DNA from: an uncultured Clostridia bacterium
GTDB lineage: Bacteria; Bacillota; Clostridia; Christensenellales; Pumilibacteraceae
DNA length: 9,693 nt
Direction of reading: 5' to 3'
NCBI GenBank assembly: GCA_947385185.1
Contig: CANDJX010000058.1
Span: 1 to 9,693 of the forward strand
Positions 1 to 6,357 of the stretch are shown piece after piece (within the stretch, counting starts at the first letter, position 1; each line of letters opens with the position of its first letter). The notes below the pieces were generated by a model that was given only the letters and a program-made list of their open reading frames with translations, searched no databases and was not told where the DNA came from. The position numbers were made by a program, and so were the translations under genes.

Positions 1-336
1 CTCGCGGAGATCGATACGGATATAAGTTCCCTGCCCTTTGTCGTCTTTAAGCAGGATGTTATACCGCGGCATATTCTTTTTTATCAGAGTCGCTTCGAGC
101 GTCAGCGCGTCGGCTTCGGTCAACGTCACGATATATTCGAAATCGTCGATATTGTCCACCATTGCCTGAACCTTGACCGGCTTCGGCGACGAACGGAAAT
201 ATTGAGTTACTCTGCGCTTGAGAACGACCGCTTTACCTACGTAAATAATATCGCCCCGGGCGTTTTTCATGATATATACGCCGGGTTTTTCGGGCAGATC
301 CTTGATTTTCGGTTCTATTTTAAGCGCGTTGAACAT
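1..336 (-). CDS. uvrC: UvrABC excinuclease subunit C, N-terminal part (partial)
   Basis: UvrC makes both incisions around a lesion in nucleotide excision repair after UvrB loading. Only the first 112 residues are present; the gene continues past base 1, with base 1 completing codon 112. Visible is the N-terminal GIY-YIG nuclease domain that performs the 3' incision: PGVYIMK at residues 18-24, YVGKA at 32-36, Arg41/Arg42 in LKRRV, Glu81 in LEATLIKK and Asn93 in RYNILLKDDK. These match the catalytic Tyr, Tyr, Arg, Glu, Asn set of the family. The ATG start gives the usual short leader before the GVY motif. It begins only 3 nt after the polA stop codon and has no convincing Shine-Dalgarno (a GGATT about 14 nt upstream at best), so translation is probably coupled to polA. 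The UvrB-binding, RNase H-like and helix-hairpin-helix domains lie outside the window. The family call is very secure. Confidence 0.95.
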   Translation of the reverse strand, partial: MFNALKIEPKIKDLPEKPGVYIMKNARGDIIYVGKAVVLKRRVTQYFRSSPKPVKVQAMVDNIDDFEYIVTLTEADALTLEATLIKKNMPRYNILLKDDKGQGTYIRIDLRE

Positions 337-339
337 TTT

Positions 340-2901
340 CTATTTGCAATCCAGCCAACTTTTCCCCGCCTTTATTTCCACCGTGAGCGGCACGCGGAGC
401 TTTACCGCCGATTCCATTTCGGTGCGGAGTATTTCGATAACCGTCCCGAGCTCGTCTTCGGTCGCGTCCACTATGAGTTCGTCGTGCACCTGAAGGATAA
501 GTCCGGACTTCATGCCTTTGAGCGCGGCGTCGACCTTGAGCATGGCGATTTTGATTATATCCGCGGCGGTGGACTGCAGCGGCATATTCATTGCCGCGCG
601 CTCGCCGAAACTGCGCTCGCGATGATTGCTCGACTGAAGTTCGGGAATCTTCCGCCTGCGACCGAACAAACTTTCGGCATAACCGCACCTACGCGTTTCT
701 TCGACGACTCCGGTAAGATACGTTTTGACTTTCGGGAAACGTTCGAAATACTTTTCGATGTATTCCTTTGCCTCTTTAGACGGAATGTCCAGTCTTTCGG
801 ACAGTCCGAACGCGCTCATGCCGTATATGATTCCGAAATTTACGGTTTTCGCCGTTCTGCGTTCGCGCTCGGTCGGTTTATCCGTGCCGAACAGTTCGCG
901 GGCGACGGACGTATGCACGTCTTCGCCGTCGTTGAACGCGCGTATGAGATTTTCGTCGCCGGACAGATGCGCCATGACCCGAAGTTCGATCTGAGAGTAA
1001 TCGGCGGATACGAGCTTATTGCCTTCGCGGGCGACGAACATTCCGCGAAGTACTTTGCCTTCTTCGTCACGCACCGGGATATTCTGCAGATTTGGTTCGG
1101 ACGAAGAAAGCCGTCCCGTGGTAGTCTGCGTCTGGTTAAACTCGGTGTGCACCACGCCGTCCGCGCCCGCAAGTTTGCCGAGCCCGTCGAGATACGTCGA
1201 GTTGAGTTTCGCTATAAATCTGTATTTGATTATTTCGGGGACGATCTTATGTTCGCCGGTCAGGTGCGCGAGAATTTCGGCGGAAGTCGATTTTATGCCC
1301 CGCGCCGTCATGCCCGCGCGCTTGGGATACGGCAAACGCAGATCGTCGAACAGCACTCCCGAAAGCTGTTTGGGCGAATTGATATTGAACGTTTTTCCCG
1401 CCATCATGCAAATTCTGTCCGCGCATTCCTTTTCGTCGCGGTCGAACTGCGCTTTGAGTTCTTTCAGTTTCGAAATATCGATCTGAAAACCCGCTTTTTC
1501 CATTCGGTATAATACTTCGACGAGCGGAAGCTCGAGGTCGCGGTAAAGTCGGGTCATGTTCAGTTCGTCAAGCATGGAAAGCGCGCCTTTTCCGCCGCGG
1601 ATAAGCGCCGCCGCCCCGTCCGATCCGGTCAATCCGAGCGACTCCGCATATCCGCCCGCCGTCGAGGTTTTGAACTGACTGCCCGCAAGATATTCCATGA
1701 GCGCGACGTCCTCATACCCCGCAAGCGTCGCGCCGAATCGCGAAAGATATTTCATTTCTTTTTTTGCGTCGTAGACGTATTTCGTAACCGACGGATCGGA
1801 CAACAAGGGTGAAAGCGCTTTTATTATTTCGGCGTCCGTCGGATAGCCGTCGATAAGGCTCTCCCTTACCGGCAGGTCGTACTGCGTCGCGCCGTCCGTC
1901 GAAACGGAAACCGACGGAGTAAACGTAACGGCGAACTCTTTTGCGCCGTCGAGCGCCACGACAAGCTGATTCGCCGACGTAAGAGCGATCGTTTTTACCG
2001 AGAGCGCTTCCGATCTTTCGGGCTTTGCCGCAGAACGCGACGTAAACAATTCCTTGCGCCTCGCAAGCGATTTGAAATCCTTGCTTTCGAAAAATGCGTG
2101 CACTTCGGGCGGAAACGGGAAAGAATACGTCATATCCGACAATTTACACTCTATATCGCAATCGGTTTTTATCGTTGCGAGCTCATAAGACAATGCGCAC
2201 GTTTCTTTGCCGTTTTCGAGCTTTTCGCGCAGCTTGCCGGGGATTTCGTCGAGGCGCCCGTAAATTTCCGCGACCGAGCCGAACTTCCCGAGCAGTTCCG
2301 TCGCCCGCTTATCGCCTATACCGTTCACTCCCGGAATATTGTCGGACGGATCGCCGGCAAGCGCCTTATAGTCTATTATCTGCGCGGGAGTAAGCCCGAG
2401 CGAGCTTTTCAGACTTTCCACCGTCATGACTTCTACTTCGGAAACGCCCCTGCGCGTATACAGCACGCTCGTGGAATCGTCTATGAGCTGAAAACTGTCG
2501 CGGTCGCCGGTCAGAATAAGCGTTTCCACTTCGTGAGCTTTGGCAAGCGTGCCGATTATGTCGTCCGCTTCTATCCCCTCCCGCCCGACGTTGTAAATAT
2601 TCATCAGACCGAGCATTTCTTTCACTATCGGCATTTGCACGGCAAGATCGTCGGGCATACCGTGCCGCGTCGCCTTATATCCGTCGTACATTTTATGCCT
2701 GAAAGTCGGCGCGTGCATATCGAACGCAACCGCAATATACTTCGGACGGTATTCCGTTATAGCGCGCACGAGTATGTTTGCGAATCCGTATACCGCTCCG
2801 GACGGACTGCCGTCCTTTGCCGTAAGCATGGGGAGCGCAAAATACGCGCGGTTTACGATACTGTTGCCGTCGATCAAAATCAGCCGATTGTTAAGTTCCA
2901 T
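340..2901 (-). CDS. polA: DNA polymerase I
   Basis: Family A DNA polymerase that removes RNA primers and fills repair gaps; 853 aa from the ATG at 2901. A TTG 24 bases upstream (2925) is in frame but lies inside the promoter spacer, so it is rejected. The N-terminal 5'-nuclease domain (about 1-290) shows LILIDGNS with Asp11, the FRH...YKATR region, EADDIIGT, TGDRDSFQL and the helix-3-turn-helix GDPSDNIPGVNGIG. The central domain (about 300-480) is a vestigial 3'-5' exonuclease: the FDTET-type DxE motif is absent (TSANQLVVAL stands in its place) and the YAAEDAD motif is lost, although YDAKKEMKYL remains. Proofreading is therefore predicted absent, as in Taq and Bst. The polymerase domain is intact: motif A VSADYSQIELR with Asp634, motif B RRTAKTVNFGIIYG with Lys685 and Phe689, and motif C QVHDEL with His806 and Asp807. 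Phe689 predicts discrimination against dideoxynucleotides. It is followed after 3 nt by uvrC. Confidence 0.97.
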   Translation of the reverse strand: MELNNRLILIDGNSIVNRAYFALPMLTAKDGSPSGAVYGFANILVRAITEYRPKYIAVAFDMHAPTFRHKMYDGYKATRHGMPDDLAVQMPIVKEMLGLMNIYNVGREGIEADDIIGTLAKAHEVETLILTGDRDSFQLIDDSTSVLYTRRGVSEVEVMTVESLKSSLGLTPAQIIDYKALAGDPSDNIPGVNGIGDKRATELLGKFGSVAEIYGRLDEIPGKLREKLENGKETCALSYELATIKTDCDIECKLSDMTYSFPFPPEVHAFFESKDFKSLARRKELFTSRSAAKPERSEALSVKTIALTSANQLVVALDGAKEFAVTFTPSVSVSTDGATQYDLPVRESLIDGYPTDAEIIKALSPLLSDPSVTKYVYDAKKEMKYLSRFGATLAGYEDVALMEYLAGSQFKTSTAGGYAESLGLTGSDGAAALIRGGKGALSMLDELNMTRLYRDLELPLVEVLYRMEKAGFQIDISKLKELKAQFDRDEKECADRICMMAGKTFNINSPKQLSGVLFDDLRLPYPKRAGMTARGIKSTSAEILAHLTGEHKIVPEIIKYRFIAKLNSTYLDGLGKLAGADGVVHTEFNQTQTTTGRLSSSEPNLQNIPVRDEEGKVLRGMFVAREGNKLVSADYSQIELRVMAHLSGDENLIRAFNDGEDVHTSVARELFGTDKPTERERRTAKTVNFGIIYGMSAFGLSERLDIPSKEAKEYIEKYFERFPKVKTYLTGVVEETRRCGYAESLFGRRRKIPELQSSNHRERSFGERAAMNMPLQSTAADIIKIAMLKVDAALKGMKSGLILQVHDELIVDATEDELGTVIEILRTEMESAVKLRVPLTVEIKAGKSWLDCK

Positions 2902-2907
2902 GTTTAT

Positions 2908-2936
2908 ATTATATCCAAGCGACAAAGAAATGTCAA
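2908..2936 (-). promoter_or_regulatory. polA-uvrC promoter (perfect sigma-70/A consensus)
   Basis: The minus strand reads TTGACA (2936-2931), a 17-nt spacer, then TATAAT (2913-2908): both hexamers and the spacing are exact consensus. A start site 7 nt after the -10 falls on 2901, the A of the polA ATG, so the transcript would have no 5' leader. The -35 overlaps the U-rich tail of the terminator of the feo operon. Confidence 0.88.
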
Positions 2937-2978
2937 GATAATAAGGAAACGCGACCCGTTATGTATGCGGATCGCGTT
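2934..2978 (-). terminator. Intrinsic terminator of the feo operon
   Basis: On the minus strand an 11-bp stem (arms 2978-2968 and 2958-2948, one G-U wobble) with a 9-nt loop is followed by TTCCTTATTATCTT. The wobble is G-U only in the minus-strand RNA and would be a C-A mismatch in the plus-strand RNA, which favours leftward function. The U-tract is interrupted by C and A, so efficiency may be moderate. A second small hairpin (5-bp GGGGA/TCCCC, 2979-2991) sits just upstream. Confidence 0.65.
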
Positions 2979-3028
2979 GGGGAAAATCCCCGATTACAGA
3001 CGGAAATATAAAATCCTGATGAATGAGC

Positions 3029-3214
3029 TTATCTTTTTGCTTCGTCTTTTTTGTTTTTGACCGGCTTTTTGCACGCGGAGCACCCGCGGCACGACGCGCA
3101 GTCGCAGCCGCAACCGCCGCCCTTGCCGCGAACTTTGCGCCATATCATGACGCCGACTACCGCCGCGACTACGGCGACCGCCACGCATATTATTACTATT
3201 TCTATTGCGCCCAT
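3029..3214 (-). CDS. FeoB-associated Cys-rich small membrane protein
   Basis: A 61-aa protein with a very short N-terminus, one hydrophobic membrane segment (about residues 4-25, then Trp25-Arg-Lys), and a cytoplasmic-type basic tail carrying six cysteines in 14 residues (Cys35, 37, 39, 42, 45, 48) between Gly-rich and Lys-rich stretches. This is the architecture of the FeoB-associated Cys-rich membrane protein family found downstream of feoB in many Firmicutes. The biochemical role of the family is not settled; a metal or Fe-S binding role at the cytoplasmic mouth of FeoB, perhaps in place of FeoC, is inference. The ATG at 3214 is preceded by a strong GGAGG about 8 nt upstream. The gene starts 15 nt after the feoB stop, and its Shine-Dalgarno lies in that gap, so it is the third gene of the feo operon. 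It is followed by the operon terminator. Confidence 0.88.
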   Translation of the reverse strand: MGAIEIVIICVAVAVVAAVVGVMIWRKVRGKGGGCGCDCASCRGCSACKKPVKNKKDEAKR

Positions 3215-3229
3215 ATCGATTCCTCCGCG

Positions 3230-5506
3230 TTACGCCGCTTTGATTTCTTTACGAAGCGGATTCTTTTTATTCCAGATCACGATCGCCGTTGCCGCAGCCG
3301 CAATTACCGCGATCCATATCGCAACCGGCCATACGAACTGACCCACGGTATATATCATAGCCGCCACCGAATAACTCGTGACTATCCAGAACAGCAGCGT
3401 CCATCTGAACTTGCCTTTCGGCAGTTCGCCGCGCGCGGTCGCAACCGCCGCGAAGCAGGGTATGGTAAGCATATTGAACAGAATGAACGCTATGCAACCC
3501 GCACCGCTTATCCCGGTCGCGCCTATGAGCGCTTCCACCGCGTCTACGCCTTCGAGCGCTTCGTCGAGCGCAAACCCGGATACTACCGAAGCCGCAAGCG
3601 TACCGAACGTTGCGATGACGTTTTCCTTCGCTATGAGTCCGGTTATCGCCGCGACGGCGAATACCCAGCCCGCCGAATTAAGCTGCGCGCCGAAGCCTAC
3701 GGGAGTGAACAGCGGTTGAATGAGCATACCTATAGACGCGAGAATGCTGCCGTCCATCGCTTCGTCGGACAGGAACGTCCAGTTCCATGCGAAGTGAGAA
3801 AGGAACCAGATGATTATCGTAGACGCGAGAATGATCGTGAACGCCTTTTTGATAAAGTGCTTGCATTTATCCCACAAATGAAGCATGGTCGACCTGAATC
3901 CGGGCATACGATAGTTCGGGAGCTCCATAATAAACGGAGTAAGTTCGCCGCGAAGCGTCGTACTGCGCATAGCCACTATCGCGACGAACGCAACGATCAT
4001 TCCGACAAGATACATCAGGAAAGTTATCAGTCCCGCGTCACCTACCCCGAACGCTCCTATCATTCCGCCCGCCATTGCCGTCAGTATAGGCAATTTCGCG
4101 CCGCACGAGAAGAACGGAATGACGCGCACGGTCGAAGTGCGTTCCTTTGCGTCCGCGAGCGTTCTCGTATTTATCATTGCGGGGATAGAGCATCCGAAGC
4201 CCATGATCATGGGCATGAACGCTCTGCCCGAAAGACCGAGCCGACGAAAGATACGGTCGAGAATGAACGCGACGCGCGCCATATAACCGCTGTCCTCGAG
4301 AATGGAGAAGAAAAGGAAAAGCACGAGTATCTGCGGCAGGAAAGACAGTACCGAGAACAGTCCGCCGAGCACGCCGTCGCCGACGAAGCCGACCGCCCAT
4401 TCCGCGGCGCCCGCCGCTTCGAGTCCGCCCGATATGCCGCCCTGTATCGCTCCGGTTATGCCGTTTAATAGGTTGGCAAGTATAACGCCCGGAGCCATTA
4501 TGCCGTCGGACGAACCGAACAGTCCCTCGAAATAGGCGCTGCCCTCGAAGCAGACCCATTTTGCGTCCCAGTTTCTGCCGAGCACGCCCATCGCGCCGAG
4601 GAACAGAAAGTCCTCGGAGAACGTAAGATGGAATATTACGAAAAGTATTGCCGCGAAAATCGGAATGCCAGCCCATTTGTTCGTGAGCACTCTGTCGATC
4701 TTTTCGGACACGGTCAGCGTGCTTCCCTTCTCTTTCCTGTAAAGCGCGGGGGAGAAATTCTTTGTTATGTAATCATAGCGCGCGTTGGCGACCAACGCCT
4801 CTATATCGTTGCCGAAAATCGGATCGTTGAATTCGGAAAGCAGACCGTCGGCATACGACGCGCTCTTTTTGTGTACGCTCCGCTCAACGCTGTCGCCCTC
4901 GAGCAGCTTGATGGCATGGAACACGGGCGACTGAGTTTCGTCGTTCATGCGGTCCGCCACCTGCGATATGGCGTCGGATATACTCGTGCCCGCAAGCACG
5001 CTTACGCCCTTTCTCGGACGGCTTGCGGCGGACACCGCTCTGTTTATCAGATCTTTTATTCCGTAACCCGTGAACGCGGAAATCCTTATTACGGGCACGC
5101 CTATGCGTTCCTCAAGCAATTTCGAGTCTATTCTGTCTCCGCGCTTATCGAGCTCGTCGGTCATATTGAGCGCGACGACGACGGGAACGTCCATTTCGAG
5201 GAACTGCGTCGTAAGATAGAGATTGCGCTCGAGATTGGTGGAATCGACGATATTTATTACGCAATCCGGCTTGCTGTCAAGTATGTAATTCCGCGCGATA
5301 ACCTCCTCGGGCGTATACGGCGAAAGCGAGTATATTCCGGGAAGATCGACGACGGTAACGGGTTTGTCGCCTTTTTTGCACACGCCTTCGCGTTTGTCCA
5401 CGGTCACGCCCGGCCAGTTGCCGACGTGCGCCGTCGCGCCGGTAAGCGCATTGAACAACGTCGTTTTTCCGCAATTGGGATTCCCCGCAAGCGCTATCGT
5501 GATCAT
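3230..5506 (-). CDS. feoB: Ferrous iron transporter B (GTPase-permease)
   Basis: Inner-membrane Fe2+ importer, 758 aa, within the usual range. The N-terminal GTPase domain shows all key boxes: G1 GNPNCGKT (8-15), the switch I Thr35 in NWPGVTVDK, G3 DLPGIYSL (54-61) and G4 NMTD (114-117), followed by a helical GDI-like region to about residue 260. The membrane part then has the first Gate with GFGCSIPAM and FFSCGAKLPI and the second Gate with IAKENVIATFGTL and TIPCFAAVATARGE. Cysteines at GCS, SCG and IPC are kept, as in the family. The end is a short basic tail. The start codon overlaps the feoA stop as ATGA, and GGAGG lies 7 nt upstream inside feoA, so translation is coupled. The Cys-rich small protein follows 15 nt later. 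No truncation or frameshift is seen. Confidence 0.97.
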   Translation of the reverse strand: MITIALAGNPNCGKTTLFNALTGATAHVGNWPGVTVDKREGVCKKGDKPVTVVDLPGIYSLSPYTPEEVIARNYILDSKPDCVINIVDSTNLERNLYLTTQFLEMDVPVVVALNMTDELDKRGDRIDSKLLEERIGVPVIRISAFTGYGIKDLINRAVSAASRPRKGVSVLAGTSISDAISQVADRMNDETQSPVFHAIKLLEGDSVERSVHKKSASYADGLLSEFNDPIFGNDIEALVANARYDYITKNFSPALYRKEKGSTLTVSEKIDRVLTNKWAGIPIFAAILFVIFHLTFSEDFLFLGAMGVLGRNWDAKWVCFEGSAYFEGLFGSSDGIMAPGVILANLLNGITGAIQGGISGGLEAAGAAEWAVGFVGDGVLGGLFSVLSFLPQILVLFLFFSILEDSGYMARVAFILDRIFRRLGLSGRAFMPMIMGFGCSIPAMINTRTLADAKERTSTVRVIPFFSCGAKLPILTAMAGGMIGAFGVGDAGLITFLMYLVGMIVAFVAIVAMRSTTLRGELTPFIMELPNYRMPGFRSTMLHLWDKCKHFIKKAFTIILASTIIIWFLSHFAWNWTFLSDEAMDGSILASIGMLIQPLFTPVGFGAQLNSAGWVFAVAAITGLIAKENVIATFGTLAASVVSGFALDEALEGVDAVEALIGATGISGAGCIAFILFNMLTIPCFAAVATARGELPKGKFRWTLLFWIVTSYSVAAMIYTVGQFVWPVAIWIAVIAAAATAIVIWNKKNPLRKEIKAA

Positions 5507-5742
5507 GCTTTTACCTCCACGTCCACCAGGTCCGCTTCGTTCTTTCTGAGCGACAGCTCATACCCGCGCAAATTGATCTCGATCGGGTCGCCGAGCGGCG
5601 CGCGCTTTTTGAAAACGACGGGCGCGCTCTTGGTTACGCCCATATCGAGCATCCGCTTGCGCAACCATCCTTCGCCGTGCGTATCGACGATAATGCCGCT
5701 CTCGCCCACGGCGAGTTCGCTTAACTTCTTTACGTTTGACAT
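5503..5742 (-). CDS. feoA: Ferrous iron transport protein A
   Basis: A small cytoplasmic SH3-like protein of 79 aa that is required for FeoB function, probably by docking on it. Typical family features are the N-terminal LSELAVGESGII, the middle WLRKRMLDMGVTKSAPV, and the C-terminal LGDPIEINLRGYELSLRKNEADLV signature. I choose the ATG at 5742 because AAAGGAG sits 5 nt upstream and the length then fits the family. The reading frame extends back to a TTG at 5787, but that would add 15 unconserved residues and has no ribosome site. It is the first gene of the feo operon: the stop overlaps the feoB start by 4 bases, and a perfect-consensus promoter lies about 60 bases upstream. A leader of roughly 55 nt, very A/T-rich, separates the predicted transcription start from the ATG. 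There is a separate DtxR-type regulator upstream, a usual partner for iron-regulated feo. Confidence 0.95.
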   Translation of the reverse strand: MSNVKKLSELAVGESGIIVDTHGEGWLRKRMLDMGVTKSAPVVFKKRAPLGDPIEINLRGYELSLRKNEADLVDVEVKA

Positions 5743-5804
5743 TTTTGCTCCTTTGTTTATTCCGAAAAATTTTTTAATTTTGCTCAATTTTCAAAACCTC
5801 ACTC

Positions 5805-5833
5805 ATTATACATATTTATATGAGCGTTGTCAA
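5805..5833 (-). promoter_or_regulatory. feoA operon promoter (perfect sigma-70/A consensus)
   Basis: The minus strand reads TTGACA (5833-5828), a 17-nt spacer (5827-5811) and TATAAT (5810-5805), all consensus. The predicted start is near 5798. The spacer holds a 12-bp A/T-rich near-palindrome (CATATTTATATG, 5811-5822) placed where a repressor would block polymerase. Such a strong core promoter implies control by repression, which fits an iron-dependent regulator. Confidence 0.87.
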
Positions 5834-5839
5834 GGAAAA

Positions 5840-5853
5840 TTAACCATAGTTAA
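5840..5853. promoter_or_regulatory. Candidate metal-regulator operator upstream of feoA
   Basis: The inverted repeat TTAAC-CATA-GTTAA has perfect 5-bp arms and lies 6 bases upstream of the feoA -35. The same 14-mer with two changes lies upstream of aroF (7418-7431). The 5-4-5 layout with outer TTA/TAA resembles DtxR-family sites, but the inner bases differ from the classical GG/CC. No binding evidence is available. Confidence 0.35.
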
Positions 5854-5859
5854 GAAATT

Positions 5860-5899
5860 TTTTTAAAAAATTTTTCCGCCGTTTTTGCGTCGGCGGAAA
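5860..5899 (-). terminator. Intrinsic terminator after the DtxR-type regulator gene
   Basis: The minus strand has a perfect 9-bp stem TTTCCGCCG/CGGCGGAAA (arms 5899-5891 and 5881-5873), a 9-nt loop, then AA and six T. It starts 3 bases after the regulator stop codon. It insulates the aroF-dtxR transcript from the feo promoter 27 bases further on. Confidence 0.88.
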
Positions 5900-5901
5900 G
5901 A

Positions 5902-6261
5902 TTATTTGCCTATGAATTTTTTAATTGCGTCATACGTTTCTTCGCAGACGACGTGCTCTATACGGCAGGCGTCGGTCTCGGCGACGGACGCGCTTACTCC
6001 GAGCCGAAGAAGAAATTCGCGTATATCCCGATGTTTCTCGTACACTCCGGCGGCGCGTTCGGCGCCGCTTTCGGTCAGACAGATATGCATACCTTCGACC
6101 CGGACGTAACCGAGTTCGCACATACGTTTGACCGCTTTCGTTACGGCGGGCTGAGAAACTCCGAGACGTCTTGCGACTTCCGCGCGGTGCACGTCGCTGC
6201 CATCCACGGCAAGTATGTGAATCGCTTCGAGATAATCTTCGATCGACTGGTCGTTTTTCAT
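5902..6261 (-). CDS. DtxR/MntR-family metal-dependent transcriptional regulator
   Basis: A 119-aa repressor-type protein with a winged helix-turn-helix (recognition region about residues 25-52, AEVARRLGVSQPAVTKAVKRM) and a metal-binding/dimerisation domain (about 70-119). It lacks the C-terminal SH3-like domain of DtxR/IdeR, so it has the short MntR-like form. Putative ligands by alignment are Asp9 and Glu12 (SIEDYLEAI), His77, Cys99, Glu102 and His103 (DACRIEH). Asp9, Glu12, His77, Glu102 and His103 match MntR. Cys99 replaces the MntR Glu and matches the DtxR Cys102, so Fe2+ or Mn2+ sensing cannot be decided from sequence; the feo neighbourhood favours iron. The ATG has a G-rich ribosome site (AGGGGG) 9 nt upstream. 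It lies 97 bases downstream of aroF in the same direction with no clear promoter of its own, and ends at a strong terminator. Confidence 0.93.
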   Translation of the reverse strand: MKNDQSIEDYLEAIHILAVDGSDVHRAEVARRLGVSQPAVTKAVKRMCELGYVRVEGMHICLTESGAERAAGVYEKHRDIREFLLRLGVSASVAETDACRIEHVVCEETYDAIKKFIGK

Positions 6262-6288
6262 TACGGTATTCCCCCTTTTGTAAAAGTC

Positions 6289-6331
6289 CCTCCGATTTAC
6301 GTCGGGACGACGGATTCGACGAGATCGGAGG
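6289..6331 (-). promoter_or_regulatory. Hairpin between aroF and the regulator gene
   Basis: An 8-bp perfect stem CCTCCGAT/ATCGGAGG (6331-6324 with 6296-6289) encloses a 27-nt loop that can form an inner CGTC/GACG stem (6312-6309 with 6303-6300). Only ACTTTTAC follows, so it is a poor intrinsic terminator. It may attenuate, process or stabilise the mRNA ahead of the regulator, whose ribosome site begins about 12 nt later. Confidence 0.45.
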
Positions 6332-6357
6332 CGCTACGCTAAACCCGTTACGCGACT

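Noticed and set aside
202..1512. Long open frame of 436 codons on the plus strand, opposite polA
   Set aside because: Its product is rich in Arg, Phe and His with no recognisable domain, and it is antisense to a certain polA; codon bias of polA keeps the opposite frame open.
2902..2925. Upstream TTG start extending PolA by eight residues
   Set aside because: These bases are the spacer and -10 of the promoter, there is no ribosome site, and the ATG at 2901 gives the usual N-terminus just before LILIDGNS.
2979..2991. Second hairpin GGGGA/TCCCC as a separate terminator
   Set aside because: Only five base pairs and a 3-nt loop, with no T-run after it on either strand; at most it assists the main terminator.
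3023..4468. Open frame of 481 codons on the plus strand opposite feoB and the Cys-rich gene
   Set aside because: Low-complexity Arg/Tyr/Glu-rich product, no motif, antisense to a clearly real feoB. The same holds for the 412-codon frame at 4628-5866.
5743..5787. Upstream TTG start extending FeoA by 15 residues
   Set aside because: It covers the Shine-Dalgarno of the ATG at 5742 and adds unconserved sequence beyond the normal family length.
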